Source: Murdochiella vaginalis (GTDB lineage: Bacteria > Bacillota > Clostridia > Tissierellales > Peptoniphilaceae). Taken from it: a stretch of DNA of 64,000 nucleotides. The notes under the pieces were generated by a model. That model saw only the letters and a list, made by a program, of their open reading frames with translations, did no database searches and had not been told where the DNA came from. The stretch is from positions 1,302,001 through 1,366,000 of the forward strand of contig NZ_LT632322.1 in assembly GCF_900119705.1 (NCBI RefSeq). Reading direction: 5' to 3'. Shown in pieces: positions 8,807-16,590 of the stretch (position 1 is the first letter of the stretch; every line of letters starts with the position of its first letter). Made by a program: the position numbers and the translations under genes.

Positions 8807-10240
8807 TTAATAACTTTCTGTTTTTTCAGAATTGTTACCGTTCTGTACTTCCGGATTAGTCGGTTCCCGATCACTCGTAGTAGGAGACGAGGCGGGTTCG
8901 TTGTTATTTTCTGATGCCGCACTTTCCACGGAAGGTTGCCTGTTTTCGATCGTACTATTCTCCTCGTTGGGTGTTGTATAAGATGGCTCCTCGGAGGGTG
9001 TGTCCATGGGGCCGCCAAAGGACGGGCCTCTGCCATTCAGATAGTCATCGATATCATATATAGGAAGATCCGCATAATCCTCTTCATGAATGGAATAACT
9101 CTTGGAGGTCTGGGAAGGCAGCGGCTTACCATCCATGACCAATTGCATGAGCTTTAGAATATCGCGTTTGCTTTCTTGACTGGGCAGGAACATAAACAGT
9201 CGCGAACCCGGCATCTGATAGGAAGGAAGGCCCATCGTCCCAAAGCACTGGAGCTGAGAAGAGGAGATCTTCCATTTCTTATTATTGGCAATTTGATAGT
9301 TGATGTAGTCCACCATGGTCTGACGAGGCATGTTAGTGGAAACTTCTTTCGCAATAACCTGCAAAATGGCAGGATAATTCATCAGAATGGCCGGGGATGA
9401 GGCGCGTTCAATAAGTGCTTTTATGATACGCACATGATTGCGGCCGCGTGCCAATTCTCCATCGCCAAGACCATAGCGCTCGCGTGCAAAAACGAGAGCC
9501 TGCTTACCGTCCAAGTGAATTCTTCCGGTTTTGAATCGATATCCCTGGGCTTTAAATTCTTCTGAGTTTTCAACCTCCACGCCGTCAAGCGCATCGACAA
9601 TACCGACGATGGAATCAAAATTGACCATCATATGATACTTGATTTTGATGCCGAAGAAGTTTTCCAATGTCTCTTCCGAGGTCTGTACGCCGTAATTGCC
9701 GGCATGTGTCAGCTTGTCGTATCGATCGTTGCCTTTCCCGGCTATACGCATATAGGAGTCTCGAGGAATCGTCGTAATATGCACCACGTGTGTTCCCGGA
9801 TTGACCGTAAGGATCATATTGACATCGCTACGAGACGTCTTTTCCAGCGAGCCATTGGTATCTTTACCGCTGAGATAAACATAAAATGGCTTTGCCAATT
9901 CTTCCTGTGTTTGCGGCGCATCAGGCTTTTCGCGGCTTTCATCCCCATTCTGAGAGGGTTTGTTGGAAACGGCATCGAGTGCCTGAATAGAAGACCAGAC
10001 GTAGTAGCCGCTGACTGCCTCTGCCGACATGATCACAAACAGTAACGCACCGGCAGCAGCGGCCGAGCCTTTTTTCCCAAAGACAAAACCGATCATCAGC
10101 AATAGATTCAGGATGAAAAAAATGCCGACTAACAGCAGGCGTTCCTTAAGTGGTAAAAAGTGATGTACAAAAAAGATGGCGCCAAAGCACACATAAAGAA
10201 TCACGCCAAAAAAAATGACTGCTTTTTTGAATTTATTCAT
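8807..10240 (-). CDS. LytR-CpsA-Psr (LCP) family wall-polymer transferase
   Basis: LCP proteins attach anionic or capsular polymers to peptidoglycan from lipid-linked precursors on the outer face of the membrane. From the ATG at 10240 (an ATG at 10282 is the alternative) the protein has 477 residues. Three hydrophobic segments lie at about residues 5-25, 33-53 and 60-80, where most family members have one. The LCP domain follows: FYVYLSGKDTNG, SRSDVNMILTVNP, TIPRDSYMRI, and VFARERYGLGDGELARGRNH with the conserved arginines that bind the pyrophosphate lipid. The last 100 or so residues are Ser/Glu/Asn/Pro-rich and probably disordered, as expected for a wall-spanning tail. It is followed by the tmRNA promoter, so it is the end of its unit. 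The polymer it handles is not evident. Confidence 0.88.
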   Translation of the reverse strand: MNKFKKAVIFFGVILYVCFGAIFFVHHFLPLKERLLLVGIFFILNLLLMIGFVFGKKGSAAAAGALLFVIMSAEAVSGYYVWSSIQALDAVSNKPSQNGDESREKPDAPQTQEELAKPFYVYLSGKDTNGSLEKTSRSDVNMILTVNPGTHVVHITTIPRDSYMRIAGKGNDRYDKLTHAGNYGVQTSEETLENFFGIKIKYHMMVNFDSIVGIVDALDGVEVENSEEFKAQGYRFKTGRIHLDGKQALVFARERYGLGDGELARGRNHVRIIKALIERASSPAILMNYPAILQVIAKEVSTNMPRQTMVDYINYQIANNKKWKISSSQLQCFGTMGLPSYQMPGSRLFMFLPSQESKRDILKLMQLVMDGKPLPSQTSKSYSIHEEDYADLPIYDIDDYLNGRGPSFGGPMDTPSEEPSYTTPNEENSTIENRQPSVESAASENNNEPASSPTTSDREPTNPEVQNGNNSEKTESY

Positions 10241-10318
10241 GTTTCTGCTCCCGAAACTTCGTGTATTCATTGTATATAACAAATCCTCTTCACAAAAATC
10301 ATAATAACTGATTATACA

Positions 10319-11329
10319 CTAATTCGGGTGGAATTCTGTTTTTTTATCACGCGTCATGAGTGAAAAAACCGTCGAACGCACATCCGCACCGCAAAGGACA
10401 TCGTTGAGTGCGTCGGCAAGAGGCATCTGTACCTCGTAACGATCCGCCAGCGCACGGGCAGCCGGCAAAGCATTCATTCCTTCCACCACCTGTCCGACCT
10501 CACGCACCGCTTCTTCCGGAGAAAAGCCCCGGCCGATGAGCTCTCCGCACTGATGATTGCGGCTATGAACCGAGGTGGCCGTTACGATTAAATCCCCATA
10601 TCCGGCAAGTCCCGCGAAGGTTTCCGGCGAACAGCCAAGAGCAAGGCCCAGGCGCGTCATCTCCGCCATCCCACGCGTAATGATTGCAGCTTTCGCATTG
10701 TCACCGAAACCGAGGCCATCCGAAATTCCCGCCGCGAGAGCAATAATGTTTTTTAACGCACCGCAAAGTTCCACACCGTGAATGTCCCGATTCGTATACA
10801 CCCGAAATTGCTCGTTCATGAAAGCGTCTTGCACGCGCTTGGCCGCGCCATCGTCAAGACTGGCGGATACAATTGCCGAAGGCAGATCTTTTGCCACTTC
10901 CTCGGCATGCGTCGGTCCGGATAATGCGACAAATGCGAAACGCTCCTTTGGTCTCTTGTGCGTCAACACATCCTCCATTACGCCGGTCAACGTCAAGCCC
11001 GTGTCTTTTTCTATTCCTTTGGCCACATCCACCAGAATCTGGTCAGCTGATAGAAATGGGGCCGCCTCTTCGGTGGTTGCACGCACATAGGGTGAGGGCA
11101 CGGCGAAGACGACCAGCTCTTTTTCACAAACCGCCTTCTCCAAATCCGCAGTGAAGCAAAGCGTTGCCGGCATTTCCGCATCTCCCAAATGCGGATGACG
11201 ATGCGTTTTTTCCATCCACTTCACTTCCTCGGGAAATTTCGACCACAAGGTTACGGCATGCCCGTTCTTTGCTAAGAGACGTGCAAGCGCACTTCCCCAT
11301 GTTCCGGCGCCTAAAACAGCAATGTTCAT
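10319..11329 (-). CDS. gpsA: Glycerol-3-phosphate dehydrogenase [NAD(P)+]
   Basis: Reduces dihydroxyacetone phosphate to sn-glycerol 3-phosphate, the backbone for membrane phospholipids. The 336-residue length is normal. The N-terminal Rossmann motif is GAGTWGSALARLLAKNGH. The substrate and catalytic region is visible in ELCGALKNIIALAAGISDGLG, with the conserved lysine, and in GLAGYGDLIVTATS. The C-terminus carries the usual EGMNALPAARALADRYEVQMPLADAL helix pattern in family order. ATG follows AAGGAGGAAAGCG. It is transcribed away from guaB and lies upstream of the LCP gene, with about 78 bases between them. In many Firmicutes gpsA follows the EngA gene der; that neighbour is not here. Confidence 0.95.
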   Translation of the reverse strand: MNIAVLGAGTWGSALARLLAKNGHAVTLWSKFPEEVKWMEKTHRHPHLGDAEMPATLCFTADLEKAVCEKELVVFAVPSPYVRATTEEAAPFLSADQILVDVAKGIEKDTGLTLTGVMEDVLTHKRPKERFAFVALSGPTHAEEVAKDLPSAIVSASLDDGAAKRVQDAFMNEQFRVYTNRDIHGVELCGALKNIIALAAGISDGLGFGDNAKAAIITRGMAEMTRLGLALGCSPETFAGLAGYGDLIVTATSVHSRNHQCGELIGRGFSPEEAVREVGQVVEGMNALPAARALADRYEVQMPLADALNDVLCGADVRSTVFSLMTRDKKTEFHPN

Positions 11330-11448
11330 CGCTTTCCTCCTTGCTTATCTGTTCTCTATGATTTATCGTACCACGTCTTGCCGGCGTCCGTAAAATAGCG
11401 TAAGACGGAACCCTGTCAGCAGGTCTGGGCAGACAGATGGAAAAAGGA

Positions 11449-11454
11449 TATAAT
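11449..11454 (+). promoter_or_regulatory. Possible -10 element for guaB
   Basis: TATAAT about 50 bases upstream of the guaB start, in the divergent gap with gpsA. No convincing -35 is seen, and no purine-type riboswitch fold could be recognised by eye. Confidence 0.35.
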
Positions 11455-11504
11455 CGAACCAACATTACGTAAAAAGGTTTCAAGGCATCTAAAAAGGAGG
11501 AGAT

Positions 11505-13010
11505 ATGGCGATCTATCTGAAAGAACCATCTCGTACATTTAGCGAATATCTGTTGATCCCCGGCTATTCATCCAGTGAATGCCGTGTGGAAAATGTCAAT
11601 CTGGCGACTCCCCTGGTTCGTTTTCGTCGAGGCGAAGAGCCGGAACACACGTTAAACATTCCGATGGTATCCGCCGTCATGCAGTCCGTTTCCAATGATA
11701 CACTGGCTATCGCATTGGCTCGTGAAGGCGGCCTTTCTTTTATATATGGATCGCAATCCCCCGAGAGTCAGGCGGCCATGGTCGCGAATGTCAAGGGATA
11801 CAAGGCAGGCTTTGTACCCAGTGATGCCAATATCTCTCCGGAGAAAACGCTGGAAGATGTCCTGCAATTAAAACAGAAAACCGGTCACTCCACGATGGCG
11901 GTGACGGAAGACGGAACACAGCATGGAAAACTGGTCGGTATCGTGACCAGCCGCGACTATCGCGTTTCCCGCATGGATCCTGCCACGCCGGTTCGTGAAT
12001 TCATGACACCGTTTGCGGATCTGATTTTCGGTCAAGAGGGCATGACCCTGAAAGAAGCTAACGACGTCATCTGGGAGAAAAAACTGAATGCTTTGCCCAT
12101 TATTGACCATCATCAGCGACTGCTCTACTTTGTATTCCGTAAAGACTACGACAGCCATAAAGAGAACCCGCAGGAATTATTGGATGCGAAAAAGCGCTTA
12201 AAGGTCGGCGCAGGAATCAACACGCGCGACTATGAGACACGCGTTCCGCTATTAGTAGAAGCGGGAGCCGATGTGCTCTGCATTGACTCCAGCGAAGGCT
12301 TCAGTGAATGGCAAAAGAAAACCATTGAGTGGATTCGTGAGCACTATGGCAATACGGTAAAAGTCGGCGCCGGCAATGTAGTAGACGGCGAAGGATTCCG
12401 TTTCCTGGCGGATTGCGGAGCGGATTTCATCAAAATCGGCATTGGCGGCGGTTCCATCTGTATTACTCGTGAAACCAAGGGCATTGGCCGCGGACAGGCC
12501 ACCGCTGTAATGGATGTTGCGCAAGCACGCGACGAATACTACAAAGAAACCGGCATCTATGTTCCCATCTGTTCCGACGGCGGTATCGTCTATGACTATC
12601 ACATGACACTGGCGCTGGCCATGGGAGCGGACTTCGTCATGCTCGGCCGTTATTTTGCGCGCTTTGATGAGTCCCCGACGGCAAAGGTGAACGTTAACGG
12701 CTCCTCCATGAAGGAATACTGGGGAGAAGGCAGTGCACGTGCCCGCAACTGGCAACGCTATGATCTGGGTGGTGCAGCGCATCTCCAATTTGAAGAGGGC
12801 GTCGATTCCTATGTTCCCTACGCCGGCGCGCTGAAAGACAATGTGGGTATCTCCCTGCATAAAATAAAAGCAACGATGTGCAATTGCGGAGCCCTTTCCA
12901 TTGCTGAGCTGCACGAAAAGGCGAAACTGACCCTCGTCTCATCCACCTCCATTGTGGAAGGCGGTGCGCATGACGTGATGCTAAAGTCGAATCGGTCGCA
13001 AATGAACTAA
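11505..13010 (+). CDS. guaB: IMP dehydrogenase, Tritrichomonas-like subtype
   Basis: Oxidises IMP to XMP with NAD, the committed step of GTP synthesis. The 501-residue protein is a TIM barrel interrupted by two CBS domains (about residues 100-220). The catalytic loop reads [20 protein letters not shown] with the nucleophile at Cys319. The substrate-binding aspartates fall at D261 (LCIDSSEGF) and D358 (CSDGG), and the catalytic dyad at R418-Y419 (NWQRYDLGG). As I recall the literature, these are the numbers used for the Tritrichomonas foetus enzyme, whose loop also has [10 protein letters not shown] where ordinary bacterial GuaB has GPGSICTTR. So this is the divergent subtype. The ATG follows AAGGAGGAGAT. 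It is a single-gene unit with its own terminator. Confidence 0.93.
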   Translation: MAIYLKEPSRTFSEYLLIPGYSSSECRVENVNLATPLVRFRRGEEPEHTLNIPMVSAVMQSVSNDTLAIALAREGGLSFIYGSQSPESQAAMVANVKGYKAGFVPSDANISPEKTLEDVLQLKQKTGHSTMAVTEDGTQHGKLVGIVTSRDYRVSRMDPATPVREFMTPFADLIFGQEGMTLKEANDVIWEKKLNALPIIDHHQRLLYFVFRKDYDSHKENPQELLDAKKRLKVGAGINTRDYETRVPLLVEAGADVLCIDSSEGFSEWQKKTIEWIREHYGNTVKVGAGNVVDGEGFRFLADCGADFIKIGIGGGSICITRETKGIGRGQATAVMDVAQARDEYYKETGIYVPICSDGGIVYDYHMTLALAMGADFVMLGRYFARFDESPTAKVNVNGSSMKEYWGEGSARARNWQRYDLGGAAHLQFEEGVDSYVPYAGALKDNVGISLHKIKATMCNCGALSIAELHEKAKLTLVSSTSIVEGGAHDVMLKSNRSQMN

Positions 13011-13041
13011 GATAATAGAAACGCCAAAAATATACAGAAAG

Positions 13042-13086
13042 AAAAAAGCCCTTCGTTGCGAGTTGCAACGAAGGGCTTTCCCTTTT
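13042..13086. terminator. Terminator between guaB and birA
   Basis: A perfect 15-base-pair stem (13045-13059 with 13065-13079). T-rich sequence follows on the plus strand and a run of Ts on the minus strand, so it can end both the convergent guaB and birA transcripts. Confidence 0.88.
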
Positions 13087-13099
13087 CTTACGATCTTTG

Positions 13100-14077
13100 C
13101 TACTCATCCATACGCACGCTCACTTCCCCGGAGGAAAGGGCTTCTTCGCTTCCGTCTGCATAGCGCACTAGAAGATGACACGCTTCATCAATATCGACAG
13201 CATAGGCATCGCTCTTTTTATCCCCTCGCCAAATCTGGACGGCTTTACCGAGAACAAAACACCGACGACGATATTCCTCCACATAGCGATGGCTGTCCTC
13301 CTGCTCATAGTACGCAAAAAAGCGTTGCAAAAAGGAGGCCGCCAGGCGATTTTTAGCATCCTTTTGCGGAGAAGAGAAAAGTGCCGTCGCCACATTTTTA
13401 ACCTCTTCGGGAAAGCCGCCTTCGGGAACATAAACGTTCACCCCTGCGCCCAACACCGCATAGGCAACGCGGCCGTTTTCCATGTTCAATGACGCTTCCG
13501 TTAAAATTCCGCATACTTTTTTATCTCCCAAAAAGATGTCGTTCACCCATTTTATCGATGCGTTCTGTTCGCTGATACTTTCGATCGCTTCGCACATTGC
13601 AACTGCTGCCATGGTCGTAATATGTACGGTTTCCGACAAAAGACGATTCGTAGGACGAAGCAGAAGGCTGAGATACACTCCGGTATTCGCCGGCGAATAA
13701 AAGGAACGCTGACGTCGTCCTCTCCCCTTGGTCTGTTGTCCCGCGATGACACAAGTGCCTTGCGGCGCGCCTGCATCCGCCTTTTCTTTCAGCAAGAGAT
13801 TCGTCGAGGTTACCACCGGGAGCACGGTCAAATCTACCAAAGAAGGGTTCGATAGATATTTACGGATTCCCTGTGCAGAAAGAATGTCCGTGTCTTCGGA
13901 AAAGCTATAACCGCGGTTCGTGACAGCGCTAATGGCATAGCCTTCTTCTCGCAGCGATTGCACACCCTTCCAGATCGCCGTGCGAGAGACGCCCAAATTC
14001 TCCGCCAACTGCTGTCCCGAATAAAATTTGCCGCGATGCGCTTCAAAATAGGCAAGCAACTTTTCCTTCGTTGTCAT
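13100..14077 (-). CDS. birA: Bifunctional biotin ligase / biotin operon repressor
   Basis: Activates biotin with ATP and attaches it to carboxylase subunits; the N-terminal domain can also repress biotin genes. A winged helix occupies residues 1-65 (YSGQQLAENLGVSRTAIWKG). The ligase domain follows, with the biotinyl-AMP loop GRGRRQRSFYS, the KWVNDIF segment and NGRVAYAVLGAGVNV. The C-terminal SH3-like cap is present (GKAVQIWRGDKKSDAYAVDI). At 325 residues it is full length and of the class II type. No biotin biosynthesis or transport gene is in the window, so the regulon cannot be seen. It is the last gene of the rplU-prp-rpmA-obgE-birA direction, 18 bases after obgE, behind an AGGGGGAAAA ribosome site. 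Confidence 0.93.
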   Translation of the reverse strand: MTTKEKLLAYFEAHRGKFYSGQQLAENLGVSRTAIWKGVQSLREEGYAISAVTNRGYSFSEDTDILSAQGIRKYLSNPSLVDLTVLPVVTSTNLLLKEKADAGAPQGTCVIAGQQTKGRGRRQRSFYSPANTGVYLSLLLRPTNRLLSETVHITTMAAVAMCEAIESISEQNASIKWVNDIFLGDKKVCGILTEASLNMENGRVAYAVLGAGVNVYVPEGGFPEEVKNVATALFSSPQKDAKNRLAASFLQRFFAYYEQEDSHRYVEEYRRRCFVLGKAVQIWRGDKKSDAYAVDIDEACHLLVRYADGSEEALSSGEVSVRMDE

Positions 14078-14095
14078 TTTTCCCCCTCTTCGGCA

Positions 14096-15442
14096 TTATA
14101 ACCAGTCAAATTCAAATTCCTCGATGTTGATGACGTCGTCTTCATCCGGATCCAACGCACGAATGCGATCCATCACGCCCATCTGCTCCAGAGAGCGTTC
14201 AAAAAACTGAATGGAAGCACCATCGGTGATGATGAGCTTCTTCGCCAAATTGGCAACCGACTCTCCCTGAACAAAAATCGTATGCCCTTCGCGACGAACG
14301 GTAATCGCGGTATCTCGTTGAAAAAAGCGCTCCACTGGTACGATTTCTTCTTCACATGTAAGAAGTGTCTTCGGAATCTGGCTTATTTCCTGCCAAAGCA
14401 CGCGACGAAGCACGTCCATTCCCTTCGTTGTCGCTGCGGAAAGTGGCACCAGAATGATGGGGCTTGGGACTTTTTCCTGCCATGGGTCAGCGGGTTGCTG
14501 CGGTTTTTCCTCCGCAACGCGTACCGCTAAGCCACGTTCCGCCATCGCTTGCCGAAAATGCGCCAGGTGCTCCTCGACGCCCGGCAGATCCATCTTGTTT
14601 GCCACAATGACGCGCAATTTTTTGGGCAGTGCTTCATGGTATGCGGCAAGCTCCTGCTGAATGAGATCAAAATCATGAACCGGATCACGCCCTTCACTGC
14701 CGGACATGTCCAGCACATGAGCGATGACACGAGTCCTTTCAATGTGACGCAAAAAATCATGCCCCAAGCCCGCGCCGGCGTGCGCTCCTTCGATCAGGCC
14801 GGGAATATCCGCAATGACAAAAGAACGCCCTTCTCCCATGTCGACGGCGCCAAGGTTTGGTTCAATGGTCGTAAAATGATAATTGGCGATTTTCGGCTTT
14901 GCCCGCGTAAGGATCGAAAGAATGGTGCTTTTCCCTACGTTGGGAAGTCCCACCAACCCGACATCTGCAATGAGTTTTACTTCAAGGATGATCTTAAGCT
15001 GTTGCCCCATGCCGCCTGGTTTGGCAAAACGTGGAGCTTGTCGAATAGAACTTTTGAAATGTACATTGCCCTTTCCGCCGTATCCGCCTTTCACAACGAC
15101 AAAGCGCTGTCCGTCTTCCCGCAGATCCGCAATAGGAAGCTTGCTTTCCGCTTCGCGTACTACTGTTCCCACCGGCACTTTCAAGATCAGATCTTCCCCG
15201 GATTTTCCGAATTGCTGCTGACCACGCCCCGGCTCACCGGATGATGCCTTATAAATGGGATGGTACTTAAAGTCCAAAAGCGTATTGACGTCCTTGTCGG
15301 CTTCCAGAAGGATGGATCCTCCGCGACCGCCATCCCCTCCGTCCGGGCCGCCATTTGGAACATATTTTTCTCTGCGCCAGGAAATAGCTCCATCCCCGCC
15401 ATGCCCGGCACGCACTTCAATTGTTACCTGATCAATAAACAT
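14096..15442 (-). CDS. obgE: Obg-family GTPase
   Basis: Essential ribosome-associated GTPase that assists 50S assembly and stress signalling. The start at 15442 is taken because it follows GGAGGAACT and gives the canonical MFIDQVTIEVRAGHGGDG. The glycine-rich Obg fold spans residues 1-157. The G domain shows GLPNVGKST (G1), the switch I FTTIEPNLG, DIPGLIEGA (G3) and NKMD (G4). The OCT domain at the C-terminus ends in an acidic stretch. The 448-residue length is typical of Firmicutes. It lies downstream of rpmA, the classic order in both Gram-positive and Gram-negative genomes. A hairpin terminator precedes it, so expression may be partly uncoupled from the ribosomal genes. Confidence 0.96.
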   Translation of the reverse strand: MFIDQVTIEVRAGHGGDGAISWRREKYVPNGGPDGGDGGRGGSILLEADKDVNTLLDFKYHPIYKASSGEPGRGQQQFGKSGEDLILKVPVGTVVREAESKLPIADLREDGQRFVVVKGGYGGKGNVHFKSSIRQAPRFAKPGGMGQQLKIILEVKLIADVGLVGLPNVGKSTILSILTRAKPKIANYHFTTIEPNLGAVDMGEGRSFVIADIPGLIEGAHAGAGLGHDFLRHIERTRVIAHVLDMSGSEGRDPVHDFDLIQQELAAYHEALPKKLRVIVANKMDLPGVEEHLAHFRQAMAERGLAVRVAEEKPQQPADPWQEKVPSPIILVPLSAATTKGMDVLRRVLWQEISQIPKTLLTCEEEIVPVERFFQRDTAITVRREGHTIFVQGESVANLAKKLIITDGASIQFFERSLEQMGVMDRIRALDPDEDDVINIEEFEFDWL

Positions 15443-15455
15443 AGTTCCTCCAAAG

Positions 15456-15488
15456 AAAAACACCCCGCACGGCCTGCGGCCGAACGGG
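15456..15488 (-). terminator. Terminator or attenuator between rpmA and obgE
   Basis: An 11-base-pair GC-rich stem with one mismatch (15464-15474 with 15478-15488) and a TGC loop, followed on the minus strand by TGTTTTTC. It is placed 14 bases before the obgE start, so read-through would set obgE levels below those of the ribosomal genes. Confidence 0.75.
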
Positions 15489-15525
15489 ATGCAGTAGGAA
15501 TCGTTTCGTTCCGCCTCCGCCAGGC

Positions 15526-15816
15526 TTACGCCAGAGCTTCTACGGGATAAACGCTCACCTGTTTTTTGTCCTTGCCCTTGCGTTCGAAACGAACCACGCC
15601 GTCTGCTACTGCAAAGAGCGTGTCATCGCCGCCACGCATGACGTTCAGGCCGGGATGAAATTTGGTTCCGCGTTGACGAACAATAATATTTCCGGCTTTG
15701 ACGACCACGCCATCATGACGTTTTACGCCCAAGCGCTGCGCATTGGAGTCGCGTCCGTTTTTAGAGCTGGACACCCCTTTTTTACTCGAGAAAAGTTGTA
15801 AATTAAAAGCAATCAT
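15526..15816 (-). CDS. rpmA: 50S ribosomal protein L27
   Basis: Large-subunit protein whose N-terminus reaches the peptidyl transferase centre. Of two tandem ATG codons (15819 and 15816) I take the second, since it lies five bases from the GGAGG site; the alternative adds one Met. The protein starts [20 protein letters not shown]. In Firmicutes the segment ending in LQLF is a leader that must be removed by the protease Prp to expose the tail that enters the ribosome. The body [16 protein letters not shown] and [15 protein letters not shown] is highly conserved. The gene follows prp and overlaps its stop. Promoter and leader lie upstream of rplU. Confidence 0.97.
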   Translation of the reverse strand: MIAFNLQLFSSKKGVSSSKNGRDSNAQRLGVKRHDGVVVKAGNIIVRQRGTKFHPGLNVMRGGDDTLFAVADGVVRFERKGKDKKQVSVYPVEALA

Positions 15817-16160
15817 CATAACCTCCGATCGTTTACGTTGATATGACCCGGATATTCTTTCTGTAATTCTTGCATGTTGAGACGAAAACCGTTCAACAGG
15901 ACTTGACAAATTTTTTGTTGTTCTTCGTTGAGTGGCTCCTCGATGGCTACGGAAACATCCCCTTCTGCATACTGCACGTGGACATTTTTCCCAAAATCGG
16001 TTGCGTCGGTCAGGGTGTTAATCAGGGCGGTTACAATACCGGAAACATTGGCACATAAAAGGTCCTGTTGTGCTTCACCGTAATCCGCATGACCCTTCAT
16101 GGAAAAGCCGAGAAGCTTTGACGGATTTTCCTTGCTCGCGTAGCACTCGACGTGAATCAT
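15816..16160 (-). CDS. prp: Ribosomal-processing cysteine protease Prp
   Basis: Small cysteine protease (114 residues) that removes the N-terminal leader of L27. The conserved catalytic pair is visible: His in [16 protein letters not shown] and Cys in [18 protein letters not shown]. Its position between rplU and rpmA is the standard one in Firmicutes and related phyla. The start at 16160 shares a base with the rplU stop, and the stop overlaps the rpmA start, so the three genes form a tightly coupled unit. Its substrate L27, encoded next to it, carries the matching LQLF cleavage site. Some databases still list the family as YsxB or DUF464. Confidence 0.93.
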   Translation of the reverse strand: MIHVECYASKENPSKLLGFSMKGHADYGEAQQDLLCANVSGIVTALINTLTDATDFGKNVHVQYAEGDVSVAIEEPLNEEQQKICQVLLNGFRLNMQELQKEYPGHINVNDRRL

Positions 16161-16468
16161 CAGGCGTTGATCGCCTCAATTTTCAACAGTGTATACGGCT
16201 GACGATGACCGCGTGTGCGGCGATATCCCGACTTCGGGCGGAATTTCCCGATCACGATCTTCTTATCTTTGCCTTGTGCAACGACGGTGGCTTTTACGCT
16301 GGCTCCTTCGATGTAGGGCTTTCCTACTTTAAGAGCGTCGCCCCCCAACATGAGAACCTTGTCGATAGCAATCGACTCGCCCACTTCTCCGGCAAGCTTT
16401 TCGACCTTGATCTGATCGCCGACCTGCACCTGGAACTGTTTTCCACCGGTTTCTAAAACTGCGTACAT
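16160..16468 (-). CDS. rplU: 50S ribosomal protein L21
   Basis: Large-subunit protein that binds 23S rRNA. The ATG at 16468 gives MYAVLETGGKQFQVQVGDQI, the canonical start; a GTG three bases upstream is possible but spaced less well from AAGGAG. The protein has 102 residues and ends with FRPKSGYRRTRGHRQPYT followed by LLKIEAINA, the conserved basic tail of the family. First gene of rplU-prp-rpmA, transcribed from a near-consensus promoter just beyond the stop of the PBP gene. An autoregulatory leader is known in this position in many Firmicutes. Confidence 0.97.
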   Translation of the reverse strand: MYAVLETGGKQFQVQVGDQIKVEKLAGEVGESIAIDKVLMLGGDALKVGKPYIEGASVKATVVAQGKDKKIVIGKFRPKSGYRRTRGHRQPYTLLKIEAINA

Positions 16469-16550
16469 CACTTTCTCCTTACCTTTCGTGTCGCCTTGAA
16501 GGCAGTTTCCAAACGAAACATTTACGTTTGCCTCTTTAGAGCGGTATTAC
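16469..16550 (-). promoter_or_regulatory. Candidate L21 leader in the rplU 5' UTR
   Basis: About 80 bases of untranslated leader separate the promoter from rplU. It contains a short hairpin (GCCTTCAAGGC) and an AAACG/CGTTT pair. Its position matches the L21 autoregulatory leader of Firmicutes, but I cannot confirm the fold by eye. Confidence 0.4.
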
Positions 16551-16556
16551 CGATCA

Positions 16557-16585
16557 ATTATACAGGAGGTTGAACGTGTTGTCCA
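16557..16585 (-). promoter_or_regulatory. Promoter of rplU-prp-rpmA
   Basis: TGGACA at 16580-16585, a 17-base spacer, and a perfect TATAAT at 16557-16562. It lies immediately after the stop of the upstream PBP gene. Confidence 0.8.
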
Positions 16586-16590
16586 CCTTT

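Noticed and set aside
12252-12914. A 220-residue frame opposite guaB
   Set aside because: Antisense to a conserved enzyme with no ribosome site, and its composition follows guaB codon structure.
14549-15244. A 231-residue frame opposite obgE
   Set aside because: Antisense shadow of a conserved GTPase with no independent support.
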